Assembly: GCA_021432605.1 (NCBI GenBank)
Contig: MU271150.1
Location: 2,046,001 to 2,110,000, forward strand
Source: Coniochaeta sp. PMI_546
Lineage: Eukaryota; Ascomycota; Sordariomycetes; Coniochaetales; Coniochaetaceae
DNA length: 64,000 bases
Direction: 5' to 3'
A program made the translations under genes and the position numbers. Below, piece after piece: positions 1 to 14,000 of this stretch (positions are counted from its first letter, which is position 1; every line of letters begins with the position of its first letter). The notes below the pieces were generated by a model. That model did not search any database, was not told the origin of the DNA, and was given only the letters and a program-made list of their open reading frames with translations.

Positions 1-1460
1 ATGACGTATATGGACACGTATGCTGCAAGGCAGGAAGCTGCCGTCGCTGCTGCAGGTGAGCTGAAGGAAAGCTATGAGATCGCAGCTGCAAAGGCCGGTC
101 AGAGCTTGCCCTTTGGCGCTGCGAGATTGATTCGCGTGCTCGAGACTGCTGATACCGAGGCTCGGACCTCTGAAACATTGAAACTTCACTCAGGAATGAG
201 AGAAGCCTTCGACAATCTGCGCAGAAGATTTGAGAGTTTGGCGGAAACGGTGTCTCAAATTCAGAACGGCGAGGATAGTGCTGCAGGTCTCGATATTTAC
301 CTGTGCGGCGGTGGCTTCAGGGGCTACGGCAGCATGCTGATGCACAGCGACCCCATCCAGCCGTATCCGGTGTCGTCGATAGGCACATACACCGTTTCTG
401 GGGACCTTTTCTGTCGGACTAGGGAGATGGTAGAGATCAACGAGACTTACGAAGGCAAGATATTTGGCATGTCAAAGCGTCGGCGAGCCCAGGTCAGTAA
501 ACTTTACATTCTTGAAGGCACCCCATGCACAGTGATGATAAAAGGGATTCCGACGCTTTCGCTATGAGGCTTGAATACATGTCCATCATGTATCAATTGT
601 TCCTTCTGACGGCATATCAACCTTCAAGAACATTCTTGGTTCCCAGTATTGCAGATCTGGAAAACTAATATCCTGCTTAGTTTTCTGCGATCGTCGCAGT
701 TGTCGATGCGTTGATCGCAGCAGTTCCGAAGATTCGACGCGTCACTTTTTGCACCGGCGGAAATCGCGAGGGAGCCTTGATGATGAGGTTTCCTCAAGAA
801 GTGCGGAACAGCAATCCTCTGAAGGGTCTTGTTTCCATGCCTATCCAGGACGACCGAATCGTTCAGGCTGTCACGGACACACTGATCACCGCAGTGCCAA
901 ACGTCAATGCCGTCAATCTATTCAACCTCGGTCTCGCACCATTGTTTGTACAGCAAATATGGGAGAATATGGGCGAAGACGGAGATGCTAATGCATCAGC
1001 CACCCTGCATAATACTCTCATCCGGGATCCAAACTGCCCTGGACTCTCGCATTTGGCGCGAGCGGTACTCGCCTTGACGCTCTGTGCTCGCTGGGGTGGT
1101 AGCTTGGGTCCTCTCGACCAGCAGCTTCGCCATGGCTTGCAAGCTCTTGTTGATGCCACGGATACCAACTCTGTCTTCTGGACGGAGTATATAGGTGCTG
1201 TTGCTGCGGCGATGGCGACAATTGTTACCGCCTGGCCGAAGACTCCGGAGAGAATAACAGATACTATCAAGTTTCTGCCAACTGTTGACGATACCGGCAA
1301 CACTGTCAGGATCACGCTAACGTTGACTGTCAAAACGGAAGCGGCAAAGGGCATCAATCCTCGGGACCTAGAGGATCTGTTCAAGAACGTCGGAAAGACG
1401 AGCAACGACGATAAGAAATGGAAAGTCAGACTCCAGATTCAGCAAGTGTCCAAACTATGA
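1..1460 (+). CDS. RTG2: Retrograde regulation protein 2-like, Ppx/GppA phosphatase fold (5' end outside the window)
   Basis: Two exons are visible, 1-492 and 681-1460, joined in phase 0. The intron runs from GTCAGT to TGCTTAG with a CTAAT branch site. The 423 visible residues carry the Ppx/GppA (actin/Hsp70-like ATPase) signatures: SLPFGAARL near residue 36, CGGGFRGYG near 102, SKRRRAQ just before the intron, and CTGGNREGALMMRFP after it. This is the pattern of fungal RTG2 proteins, cytoplasmic sensors that pass mitochondrial dysfunction and glutamate status to RTG1/RTG3-type factors in yeast. Whether the filamentous protein keeps that job is inferred. The N-terminus lies left of position 1, so the apparent Met at 1 is not claimed as the start. 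The C-terminal part (about residues 230-423) is less conserved but reads without a break to the stop at 1458-1460. It converges on the next gene with 480 bp between the stops. Confidence 0.85.
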
Positions 1461-1940
1461 ACCTAAGTAAAGGGTATCTCGCGACGCTATGCATTGGGGT
1501 ATATGTCGCCCAACAACTGTTTCGAAGGGTGGCAGATGCTATCGTATCTGAGCCGTCCATCATTCCGCGCCGGCCAGCGGCTCAAAATATACCGCGAGAC
1601 GTCTCTCTTAACTCGCGAGAGTCCTGCTGCCAGGCGACCTTCTTGTGGTGCTAGTACCCGCAAATAGCAGTCTTGAAAAATAGAAACGACGATGAATGAG
1701 GATGGGGTGAACCCGACACGTTCCCAAAGATATAATGAAAGGAGGAATGGAAAGAAAACACGGTTTCCGGGGCCAACTCAGCAATCGAGCTCTACGGTTA
1801 CGTGCTGCCTCCCGCCTCTCTGTCTCCTGCGCCCCATAACTTTGTGCTCATTGTCCACGACATGCGCTACGATAAGGTCATCGCCATGGCATTTAGCGGC
1901 TTGAACTTCTTCGTCTTTTTATCAGTTAGCGTTATCATCC
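1461..1940. other. Convergent intergenic region
   Basis: This 480-bp stretch lies between two converging stop codons and should hold both 3' UTRs. A short open frame at 1802-2035 (+) predicts one hydrophobic segment, but it overlaps the neighbouring gene's last exon and is not supported. I see nothing else. Confidence 0.5.
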
Positions 1941-3746
1941 TCAGAAGATACTGCAAGCAAGTCCTTCATACTCACAAAAGCAAAACCTCTTCAGCCGAGC
2001 TCGACCGTACGCAACCCTTACTTCGTCGTCGTTGAGAAATGACCGTCGGGTCGCGTTGTCCGGGAGCGGCGGCAGCATTGCATCATCGAGGGCTTTAAGT
2101 GCTTTGTAGGTGCGGTAATGGCCGCAAAGAGCAACGATGAGGGTGTCGAGAAGTCTACGGGTGACTTCTCCGAAGTTGTCCCTGAATGCCGCAGCGTGGC
2201 TTGCCACCATCTGGAGAGCCTGACGGTATAACAAGATCACAGCCCACAAAGAGGCCCAGACTGCCGGTGCGTCGCTCTCATAGTTGCTGAACGCGTTTGG
2301 GATGAGTTTGTCAATCTCCTCCATAACGATCTTCTCCACAGAAGACAATTTCTGCTGGGCGATACGTTTGAGTTGATCCGCAATCGAACTAGGGAGACAT
2401 TTCTTGTACTGTTGGCCAAGGGTGCCTATGTTGCACCGCAAATCGCTTGCAGAGATCAACCTCCACATAGAGCTCATCCTCAAAACGCTGTCAACAAGTG
2501 GTTTCTATGGGTCATGATCAGCCAACTGGTCTTCAAACAGGGTTTTAACCCGACGAGGCAATGGGGCTCACCTTCTCGACAAAATTCCGCTGGGAGTAGA
2601 GGTATAAGAATGATTCGACAGAGCGTTGGAAATCGCTCGGGGATGCTCTTCCCAGATCGCTTTCAGCCCACTTCACGATTTCGGCTTCGACAACCGAGCA
2701 GCCATGAGCGATCCTAAAATTACCGTCCGTGTACTTTACGACCGGAACAGAGAGCCCTTGCCGGTCGGACGCTGAGAAATACACTGTTATAAGTGTTGGT
2801 TCACCCAGGCGTGATGGCTCATACGGAGATGAAGCAAGTTGAGTACGCTCAGGCGTCCAACGGCCTGCCAATATGTCAGTCGTGGACAGGTGCGCAAATC
2901 ATATGCTCATGGTACCTACCTGGATCCAAGATTGACCTTTGACCAGACCGGAGAATAGTACCGAGGCTGATCCGGACACAAATACGTTCGTGGTTGCTAG
3001 GATCCCAACTCCCACATCTGCCGCATAAATGGCTGAGATCACACTGAGCGGCAAGTCAGTTCCTTTTCTCACCTATTGGTAACCACGCCGGAGCGACACT
3101 AGGCCTGTGTACTTACTCCAACCTTGAGAATACTGCAGTGCTGGCACGAGCCCTTGGCCCGCACGCCTGCCGTTTTCTTTGGGTCGATGACTTTACGAGG
3201 TCGTTGGGATCGTCCCTGAGATACCTCCGGCCGGGGAGGAGATCCGTGGCTCCACGATGTAATAGCCGAAGGATGAGCGCTTGGGGCGGGGGCCAGGAGC
3301 CGTGAACTGCGGAGATGAACTCCTGGTGCCACCAAACCTCCAGATGGCGGTAGATTCAGCGGTCTGCTCACCACCGTGGGTTCCTTGTGCTCATCTCTGA
3401 GGACAGGGATAAGCAGGCCAGTCGAGTCGAGGCCGGACTGTCGGTCCTTCGCGCAGGGGTACAGTCGGCTGCTTGTTTCGGTGTCCTGCATCATGTCATG
3501 CTGGTCATGGTCATACGAAAGCGCATTAGACGTGACGTCGGATTTTTCCATGGTAGTGGGCCAGGTGCGTTCAGATGGCGAATCTGAAGCAGATTCGGAG
3601 ACCATGGAAGCATCCGTGACGGAAGGGTCATAGTCTCGCTCTAATTTGTCCCAGTCAATAAATTCCTCGAACAAGGCCTTGTCGTTAACCGCATCAATGA
3701 CGGCTCTGATATCCTCTACGTCGCAGAAATCCATTGGGGAAGCCAT
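1941..3746 (-). CDS. Zn2Cys6-type zinc-cluster regulator with the cluster in mid-protein
   Basis: Five exons close in frame on the minus strand: 3746-3117, 3043-2920, 2864-2572, 2487-2461 (27 nt) and 2408-1941, giving 513 aa. The last intron is 52 nt with a weak GTTGAT donor, and it is the least certain junction. Residues 1-180 are acidic then Ser/Pro-rich, as in activation or regulatory regions. A basic patch (RSQRPRKVIDPKK) precedes the zinc cluster: Cys201, 204, 211, 217, 220 and 232, spaced CX2CX6CX5CX2CX11C. The last loop is longer than the usual 6-8 residues, so the cluster is slightly atypical. The rest is a helical domain of about 270 residues with no family I can name. The intron cuts exactly before Cys211, and the following exon is 124 nt, as in the large zinc-finger gene at 11039-15504. 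It is probably a nuclear DNA-binding regulator; the target is unknown. Confidence 0.7.
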
Positions 3747-4613
3747 CAGGTGCCGCCTTCAAGGAAAAGATATTCAAATGCAGGCCAAGCCAGTTACGAG
3801 AAGCATCCGGCCGAAATGGACCCGTGAGCTGCGTCAATTTCGAACTAACGAGATGACAGAAACCCTGGTCTCACGTTTGACGCTTTGGAGAGAGGCAAGA
3901 ATGGGGATATGTCGAGCACAATGGGGATTGTTATCGACATGTCGGCTCGAAAGGTGCTGGTCTAGGTCGTCTTACACTTTCTCAAGCTACGTACCTGACC
4001 AAGTGACCTGCAGGTCCATGTCTCGGTAGATCAGGGGTGCTTCATTGGTCAATGACCTTACCGAAAATGCACTCCATGCTTAAACTGGGGTGCCGCAGGG
4101 CTCTCACTGCATAGGGCGGCGTGCTTGCACCAAGCAACATAAGAACGAGCCAAGTTAGATCCAATACAGCAGCATGACACGGGCTGAAAACGTGTTTAGC
4201 AAGACGTAGCAGTGGGTCTGACATCGAAGCCGACTGGAAAGAGATCGAGTTGGTTCAGATGCGATGCTCAGTTGCGAGAAAGGTAGCTGTTTCTGCGCTC
4301 CTGCGCCCCTGTGCTCGCAACTGCGAATAGTTTCTTCCTCGGGTGCGCAAGTGTCGAAAAGTTTGACTGGCGCTCAGTGTAGTGGATACGGCTGGAGGCT
4401 GCTGTAAGAGCTGAGGCTTCATCGGCATATGAATAGCAGCATCTCATATCCTATTGAAGGACGAGCATGAGGGTGCGAAGACTGCATACCTAATTATTGC
4501 AGTCTGTTCGAATGAACATCACATACGCCAAAATACCCATGCATACGATAGCCACTTCGAAGACAAAAGTCAACAAAAAGGGGCTCAGTTGACGAGGACT
4601 TCTCAAGACATCT
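3747..4613. other. Intergenic region upstream of the zinc-cluster gene
   Basis: About 870 bp between the start of the 1941-3746 gene and the stop of the oxidoreductase gene. It should contain the zinc-cluster gene's promoter and the oxidoreductase 3' UTR. Only short, unconvincing open frames are present. I see no RNA gene or repeat. Confidence 0.5.
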
Positions 4614-6308
4614 TCAGATCCCCCCTACCTTCTCTGCCCACCACTCCTTCCATTCGACAACCTTCTTCCCTCTCCTCGCCTCCTCAGCGCAAAACACCAT
4701 AGCATGCGATCGAATGACCTCTTCAAGCGTACACCCGACCACCTCCCTCTGCGCCCTCTCGGCCTCCCAGCCATGATTCTTGACCTTATCCACAGCCAGC
4801 ACGAATTGCCTCGCCAACCCAATGTCGCCACCTCCATGGCCCAAACTCTCGAGCTGCGGCTTCTCGACGCGCGTCTCGCCCGTGCGGAAGTCCTCGATCG
4901 TGATGGTCTGGCTGTCGGCGTAGATCTCACCGTCGACGCCGTATATGTGCGTGTAGCGGTCGCAGATTCTCTTCGTCTGCGCGACCATGTGAAAGGTCGC
5001 CGTCTTGGCGCCGCGGTTCGACATGGGGTCCGCTGTCGGCGAGGCGGTGCCCGAGTAGGCGGGATGAGAAGGCGGTAGCGGGTCCTCGTCCCATGTCAGG
5101 GTGACGATCTGTTCGTCGCAGACGTCGTTGTCCGCTTCCCACACGCATCGGCCAAACCAGTTCCGCGCTGCAACTTCCGAGTCAGGGGTGGAGGCGTCGT
5201 AGTCCTCTGCTAGTTTGGCAAGGAGCACGTCCTCGGCTTTCTTGCCTCTACCGCCGTCGTGATCTTCTATGTCTGGTACGACGATACTCACCGGCCAATG
5301 CGTGTTGCCGGCGCCGAGACCGTTGAGTTTGTCGCTCAAGTAAATCCGTTTAGCCGAGTATTTGCAGGAGTCCTCTATTGGGCAGGAGAGACAGTTTGTT
5401 GCGGCGCCGGCGGCAAGGGGTTTGCGGCTCTTCTTGAAGTACTGCAGGGAACCCGTGCTGGAGACTGTGGAAGGAAGATGCGGCGCGACGTTGTTGCCGT
5501 CAGTGTAGGAAGCTGGTGAGCAGAGCAGCCAGAGTAGAACATCGATGTCGTGGCAGCTCTTGGTCAGAAGACTTGGGGCTGTTGTATCCTCACGCCGCCA
5601 GTTGCCTCTGACGTAACTGTGAGTAAAGTGCCACCAGCCGACAGGTTCGGTATGGACGACGGAGAGGACATCGCCAATGACACGATCCTCGAGAAGCAGT
5701 TTGCGCAGTGCCACGTTATGGGGGCTATACCTCAGCACGTGTCCGATGGAGAAGACCTTGCCTTCATTCCTCTGCAGAGCTTTGTACATCTCCACGCAGT
5801 CGTCCAGATTTGTGGCGAGCGGCTTCTCGCACATGATATGTAAGCCGCCCAGCTCTGACAAAGCGACGACGACCTCACGGTGCATCTCGTCAAGGACACA
5901 GATAAAGACTGCATCTACGCCTGGCGGTACTTCCTCGCCGGCAACTTTGCGCTTGCGTCGATCAATTTCGTACTCGACGAACTCCTTCCAACCAACGAAG
6001 GACATGCCATGGGCAGCGGCTTTGTCGTCAGTACCCCAGATGAACCGACGCCCGAACTGCTCGCGCTTGTAGGAGTGCGGCTCGGCAACAGCGACCACGA
6101 CGCCGTTACAGGAGGACACAATGGCTTCGGCGTAGGAGCGACCGCGGGAACCGGCGCCGATGACAAGGATGCGGGGCGGAGAGGCGGACATCGGTAATTT
6201 TGGAGGGGGGAGGACACCCTCTGATTTGAGTGTGGGAGTGACGGCTGCCGCCTCAGAGACATCTTTGGATTCGGTCTTCGTTGGGAGGAGCTTCTTAAGG
6301 GTGGACAT
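4614..6308 (-). CDS. Gfo/Idh/MocA-family NAD(P)-dependent oxidoreductase
   Basis: A single uninterrupted exon of 564 aa. A Rossmann fold starts at about residue 44 with the dinucleotide motif ILVIGAGSRGRSY. The family catalytic/cofactor motif CEKPLAT lies near residue 157, and the substrate-side helix KSCHDIDVLLWLLCS near 247. A cysteine cluster CLSCPIEDSCKYSAKRIYL follows at about 309; bacterial and eukaryotic relatives of this subgroup share a similar stretch. The C-terminal beta domain ends near residue 540. The enzyme is expected to act on a sugar, inositol or related polyol, but the substrate cannot be read from the sequence. The first 40 residues form a non-conserved extension. A second Met (MSASPPRILVIG) directly before the Rossmann fold is an alternative start. 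It diverges from REX2, with 521 bp between the starts. Confidence 0.85.
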   Translation of the reverse strand: MSTLKKLLPTKTESKDVSEAAAVTPTLKSEGVLPPPKLPMSASPPRILVIGAGSRGRSYAEAIVSSCNGVVVAVAEPHSYKREQFGRRFIWGTDDKAAAHGMSFVGWKEFVEYEIDRRKRKVAGEEVPPGVDAVFICVLDEMHREVVVALSELGGLHIMCEKPLATNLDDCVEMYKALQRNEGKVFSIGHVLRYSPHNVALRKLLLEDRVIGDVLSVVHTEPVGWWHFTHSYVRGNWRREDTTAPSLLTKSCHDIDVLLWLLCSPASYTDGNNVAPHLPSTVSSTGSLQYFKKSRKPLAAGAATNCLSCPIEDSCKYSAKRIYLSDKLNGLGAGNTHWPVSIVVPDIEDHDGGRGKKAEDVLLAKLAEDYDASTPDSEVAARNWFGRCVWEADNDVCDEQIVTLTWDEDPLPPSHPAYSGTASPTADPMSNRGAKTATFHMVAQTKRICDRYTHIYGVDGEIYADSQTITIEDFRTGETRVEKPQLESLGHGGGDIGLARQFVLAVDKVKNHGWEAERAQREVVGCTLEEVIRSHAMVFCAEEARRGKKVVEWKEWWAEKVGGI

Positions 6309-6829
6309 GGTAAGATGGGATAGCTAAGGTAGTTTGACGGACAGAATAGCGTGGGATAACGAGCCGTGTGAGTGACCGCAGAGAATGACGATTGTGCTGA
6401 CTTGCTCAGTTTGTCCGTTGCTTTCAATACGTCGTACTCTTGTGTTGTGAGATTGAGGTCCGACTTTTCTACTCGACCTTTATGGCTGCCTTGGACTTAT
6501 AGGTTCTGCCTATCAAGGCTGCGGTGTTCGCCATGGTGACAGGACCCTACCATAGCAAGACGAGAAAACGGCACTAGACTGCGGGGAGAGGGTAGGACGC
6601 AACGTTCACAACCTAATACCTTCGTTCTGAGTGGCCGATAGCAGCAAGCCATGTGTAAGGTAGATAGATACCTCTAGCCAGCCCCACATAAAGTGGCACA
6701 CGTTGATGTGCCCGGAGCTGCAGGAAAGCCCGGTAAGGCTTCTTCACCAACTGAGAGCCTGATGATCCGCCTCATCAAGACTAGAAGCAGTCGACCAGAG
6801 CTCACCCCGCAGGATAGCCCATCGAATGC
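6309..6829. promoter_or_regulatory. Divergent promoter region, oxidoreductase / REX2
   Basis: 521 bp separate the two divergent start codons, so this must hold both core promoters. No TATA box or regulator site stands out. Confidence 0.45.
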
Positions 6830-7669
6830 ATGCAAATGATCAGTTTCAGGTCTCACAAGCTTCTTAACTTGCATCGCCAATACTACGTTACCTATCATTC
6901 TTTTAGCTCCAGCATCGGGAGAATCCAGCTGCCAAGGCGTCGAAATACCAAGCCTTCACTCACTCCATTCTCATCTCATTGCAAGTCACTCATCATTGAA
7001 GTACCTTGTGATCCTCGGATAGGCAGCTCCAGCACCATGACAAGCCACAAAGACCCTTTAGTCTGGATTGACTGTGAGGTAACGTCCCTCGACATCCCAA
7101 GTGAACGGCAAGTCGATGATCAGGGAAGTGCTGACTCGAGCTTACAGATGACCGGGCTGGACCCTGACTCGGACGAGATCATCGAGATCTTCTGCCTCAT
7201 CACCAACGGCAATCTGCAGTTGGCCCACGATGACGGCTGGGGCACGGTGGTACACCAGAGTCAAGAACGGATGGACGCTATGGACGAGTGGTGCCGCAGC
7301 ACACACGGCAAGACTGGCCTTACCAAGGCTGTGGTTGACTCGACGGTGACGGCCGAGCAGGCGGCCGAGGAGTTACTGGCCTACATCCAGAAGCACATCA
7401 CTGAGCCACGGATAGCACTACTAGCAGGGAACAGTGTGCACGCGGACAGGGCTTTCCTAAGCAAGGGACCTTATAAGAAAGTGCTGGACTATCTGCACTA
7501 TCGCATCCTTGACGTCAGCTCAATCAAGGAGGCGGCCAAGCGGTGGAGGCCAGATGTTGTCGTCGATCTGCCCAAGAAGAAAGGCTTGCATGAGGCGAGG
7601 CAGGATATTATTGAGAGTATCGAGGAGGCCAGGTACTACAAGGAGGCCATATTTCAGCCCGCGAAATGA
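6830..7669 (+). CDS. REX2: Oligoribonuclease, mitochondrial DEDDh 3'-5' exoribonuclease
   Basis: Two exons, 6830-7078 and 7148-7669, give 256 aa, close to yeast Rex2. The 69-nt intron (GTAACG...TTACAG) falls inside the first exonuclease motif, between WIDCE and MTGLDP. Splicing restores the canonical DCEMTGLDPDSDEIIEI. Later motifs are AGNSVHADRAFL, YRILDVSSIKEAAKRW and HEARQDIIESIEE, which together supply the DEDDh metal-binding and catalytic residues. The enzyme degrades 2-5 nt RNA ends. The 69 residues before MTSHKDPLVW are rich in Arg, Ser and His with few acids and read as a mitochondrial presequence. Starting instead at the ATG at 7037 gives a 187-aa form without it. Both starts could be used for dual localisation, which is an inference. 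The intron length is a multiple of three with no stop, so retention would insert 23 residues after the catalytic Glu. Confidence 0.88.
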   Translation: MQMISFRSHKLLNLHRQYYVTYHSFSSSIGRIQLPRRRNTKPSLTPFSSHCKSLIIEVPCDPRIGSSSTMTSHKDPLVWIDCEVTSLDIPSERQVDDQGSADSSLQMTGLDPDSDEIIEIFCLITNGNLQLAHDDGWGTVVHQSQERMDAMDEWCRSTHGKTGLTKAVVDSTVTAEQAAEELLAYIQKHITEPRIALLAGNSVHADRAFLSKGPYKKVLDYLHYRILDVSSIKEAAKRWRPDVVVDLPKKKGLHEARQDIIESIEEARYYKEAIFQPAK

Positions 7670-8384
7670 GACTTCTCAGGACATACCGAGGCAATGGCCG
7701 GACTATCCCACCATCGACATTGTCAGCCTGTTCCAAAGAGTCAGAGCAATGCAATGGCATCATATGAACCGGAAAGCAGAGAAATGTGTGCTCGGGGATG
7801 CATTAGAGCAACGGGAGTGGCCTGCTTCGCCTAGATCTGCCCTGTCTAGGGTAGCGTGGGTATGGCGTCTCAGCCCTTTTCCTTATACTGTTCTGGATAT
7901 CGTGGAGCTGAATCCAACATCGGGACTTCGAAGGCTCAGGGGTAGAGCTCTGCTTGTGATGGAGGCGACATAGCTGCCAATTGCAGTGGAGCAATTCTGC
8001 GGCGTGTGGTGGTTCCTGGGGTGATTGGATCGGGTAGGGTCGACATTCGACTACCGTACACGTAGTCTAGGCCTGCCATCCATGTTATCCACAATGAAGT
8101 CACTTCGAACGTCACTCACAGAAGCTCTCGAGATCCCCACCTCCTAGTCTATCGGGTTCTCTTGCTGCAGGTGAGACTGCAAGCTTCATTTCAGCTTCAC
8201 TGGCGCCCAATCGTCCAGCAGCAGTGCCCACTCTTTATTTAGCACCTCCTCATCGACCTGGGTGTTGGCTTCTTTTTCCAACTAGATCTCTCTCCCCTGA
8301 ATCCCCTCATCCTCTGTCAATACTCCATATCCTCCTCAAGAGAGACTCCTTTCTCATCCATTCACAGACAATTACTGCAACAAG
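7670..8384. other. Intergenic region between REX2 and PGM
   Basis: About 715 bp. The right part, roughly 8225-8384, is CT-rich (TCTCTCTCCCCTG, CATCCTCCTCAAG) and has no ATG after about 8095. This looks like the promoter and 5' leader of the phosphoglucomutase gene. Nothing else is recognised. Confidence 0.5.
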
Positions 8385-10397
<2,013 letters not shown>

Positions 10398-11038
10398 GCT
10401 TGCTAAGGGATAATCACGCGCGGGCGGAAGGAAGTATACGAGCTGGCTTCGGTATAGGTAATGACAATGCTTCATGAAGCGGTAGTTCAATTCTTGGTAG
10501 TTCCATCCAATGAGCATTTGCTTCAATATGAAAGAGTTTGCGCAGCTTGACTTATTTTGAACCCTGATTACAAGTTGGATCAGAACCTTTTCACCTGTGA
10601 AGGCGTCATACTACCGCTGGTACTACGGCCAAACGTTACGCCAATATAACAAATTTCGTGTATAATCGTATCTCTTGATCAGTCATTCCATCAGACAAGA
10701 CCATAATATCCCGGAACTGCCACGCCCATCAAAGAAACAGTCGCCATGGCGGACTATGCTCGCGCATGGTAGAACTATAGGTCGAGACTGTAATATAACC
10801 CCCCAAGTTCACCGTTTCCCCTGTATAACCTCTCCTAGTTTCTTAGTTCCCGTGTGTCTGTGTCTCCATATTCCCCAGTTAAGAACCCCAAGAAGTCCAA
10901 GATACTAAAACATTGAACAGGACAAGAAGACACTCAAAGACAAATATCCGCCCAATAAGAACCATGTACACGTAAACTTGTCGTACCCCATAGTATACCG
11001 AAAAGATTTAGATTGAGAAAAAACACCTTCGCGACATC
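10398..11038. other. Convergent intergenic region, PGM / zinc-finger gene
   Basis: 641 bp between two stop codons, presumably containing both 3' UTRs. No coding or repeat signal is recognised. Confidence 0.5.
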
Positions 11039-14000
11039 TCATGGATCCGTATCCATCTTGTCCGCAGTCGAAGCGGGAGATCCAAGCGTGACAGTCACTC
11101 CGGGCCGCTGGACATGCCGCGGAATGACAGACATGGCGGTGTCGATCTCCATGCTATCCCGCCCTCGCTCCTCTGCCAGGGCAGCGACGCTGAGAGACCG
11201 TCGCGGCGGCGATGCCTCCTTTTGCTCCTGCTGCTCTTCGACGGGCGTTCGACTTTGATCCTTCTGCGCCTCGTGTCTGCGAGCTTGTTCCCTAGCCTCC
11301 GAACGATCTCTTTCGCGCTCTGCCTCCTCTTGAGCTCCCGAGCTAGATCGTCTCGGCTCGTGGCCTTCAGCCGCCGAGCCCTCTCTTTCGCTGATTTCAT
11401 CTTCACCCTCGCTTCCCGGCCGGAAGTCCGACCCTCTGGCCTTGTCCGTGTCCGCAGTAGTAGGCGTCTTGGCCGCCGTGGAGTCCTTCCTCGCGCTCCC
11501 ACCTCCGGGTCTCGGCGTGCCCGGCACAACAACACTGAGCACACAGTCGTCGAGATGCTCATAGAACTCCTGGGCAGTCGCAAACTGAGCGTGACAGATA
11601 CTGCAACGGGCTCCATTCTTCCCCTCGGGCGCCACGTCCGCGCCCGTCCCTCCCGCCTTGGCGGCTATCGTACCGCCGGGACCTGTCACGACGACGGTCT
11701 TCCGCTGGTTCGGTGGCGTCTGCTCCACATTGTGGACGGCAGTAAGATGCCGCTTAAACACGTCGGCGCGGTTGAATGCCTTTTCGTAGGCCGTCCCGGC
11801 ACCTGGGCAGAAGGGACAGACCATCGTCCCCTTGTAATGCGTCAGTGCGTGGCGGTTCTTGTCGTACTTGCGCGCGAAGCCCTTGGTGTGATACTCGCAT
11901 GTTTCGATGGGGCACTTCTCTGGCCGTTCTTCCATGTGCGTCAGCATGTGTGCTGCTAGATCCTTAAATACCCGCCCGCAGTCCGGGTAGGGACAGCGGT
12001 TGCGGTTGCCTGCGGTCGGCCCCAGCGTGGAGGGTGAACCGGTCGCGTTCGCGTGTCGCGTGTCGCGTACTGTGGCTGTGGCTGTACCTGTCGATTGCTG
12101 GTTGTCATCGATTCGTACGATGTGTGCCACGTTGCTTGCATAGGTCGTGGGCGTGCTTTGGATGATCACCGGTGCCGGCCCTTGTACTGCGACCGGGATA
12201 TCAAGAGAAGGCGCCAGCAAAGGATGGTGTCCATGATGCCCGTGATGCGAGTGATGATGTGCCTGCGAGGGCACAATGGAAGGTGGAGGCGGCGGGGCCG
12301 GTGCTAGCCTGGGGGCCTCCATGATCGGCGAGCGCCGCGGTTGAGACCCCATATAGTCAGCAGGCGACTTGTAGTCATGCTTGTAGTCGTCCGCCTCTTC
12401 GTCTCCGCTAGAATCGTCCTGGTCTTGGTCGTTCATGTCGATCGACTGGCGCACCTCGCGCATCCAGTCTTTCAGGATACTCATCGGTGGCCAGTCCCCG
12501 CTCGCTTTACCCCCTCTATGGGGGTTAAAATGGGCTCGTCGGAGGTGCGCCGCGGCGTTGTAGTACGCGCCATACTTTTTCTGCGTAACGCACGCTTTGC
12601 ACTTGGACAGGGGTACAACAGGCTGTGGCGAGCCGCTGAGGTGGCTCGGTGGTTCTGTGCACACCCACCGTTTGACCAAGGACGCGTGTTTGGCGTCGTT
12701 GTGTCTGCGTAGCTCGTGTTCTCCTCGGAAGCCCTCCGGATATTCGTTGCATTTTGGACAATAGACCCTGCGCAGAGGTGGTCGTTGATACGATGGTCGT
12801 AGCCTCGATGCCGCAATTGGCGATGTAGGTCCCCTCCCTGAGCCCCTGGAAAATGTTGGGCTTTCCGCGACTGTGTGTCTGCGTCCCTGATCCATGACAC
12901 CTTGGGGCGACGTCAGAAGACGATCTGGCTCGCCTTTGAAGACATATGGCTCCCGCTCCGACTGTGTCGAAGACCCTGCCCCCCAATGGTGGTGTTGAGG
13001 ACGCATATCCGGTAGCGGTTTTCGAGCCGGCTCGTCTGCCGACCTGATGATTGATGGTAACGTGAAATTCGCCGGCCGGACTGGTGACCGCAGGCGTATG
13101 AATCCATTGACACCCTGCCCTTCAGGCTCGCCAAGTAACAGGAGCAAATCCTTGGTAGACGGAATACCACGATCTGCCCACGTGTTTCGACGTAGAAGAA
13201 TTGACACACTGTCTAGCAATTCTCGTTCTTCGTTGGTGACGGTGATATCAGGGCTCTCAAGTATCATCGGCGTGGACCATGCAAACAGGCTTACTAGAGC
13301 TTTGTGCACACCAAGCATTGCCGCGGGTAATGTCGCCGATCCTGGACTAGGTTGGGCCTGCGAGACGCGGTCAGACAACACAGCTCTCACGACACTGAAT
13401 ATGCACACCGAAAAGAGGAGCGCCAGCCAGCTCTTTGGATCGAGTGAACCACGCCGGGCGGTCACGTTCTCGAAGGTCTGGAGGAATTGAGTCATGCAGT
13501 TGTAAAGGAGGCGGTATCGCCCGAAGGAGTCCACATCATCGAAAATGGCGTGCGGATTCGAGTTGCTTGTTTCTGCAAGTATGGCAGGTTCGGCCTGTTG
13601 GAGGTCGTAAAAGAGGGTCTCCCTGAGCAATAATTTGGCACGGTACAGCACCGGGTAAGCCGCAGCTTCAACGTCCCTGCTGGACGTCAGGCGGCTCACC
13701 CGCAATAGCTGCCAGAAGTTATAGAATGTCGCCGACGAGGACATATTCCAGCTGGAGGCCAGAACACAGAGAATGGGAGGTGCCCTCTCGACAGAATCTC
13801 GCGAGAAAGTAGGCAGAGATGGATTTCCCGGAGGGAATGTTGCAAGATCCTCTGTCCACCAAAAGCCATCATCATAGTCCAAGTTACTTTTCACCATCCT
13901 ACTCGTTTCCGGGTGGACTGGATACGTTCTCTCGAGAAACTCGTTCATATTGCGCCGTAGTGCAAGTGGAGATGTCATGGGTGTTTGGATCTGACGTGGT

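Noticed and set aside
863-1405. A 180-aa open frame on the minus strand
   Set aside because: It is antisense to the RTG2-like exon, whose sense frame has clear Ppx/GppA motifs.
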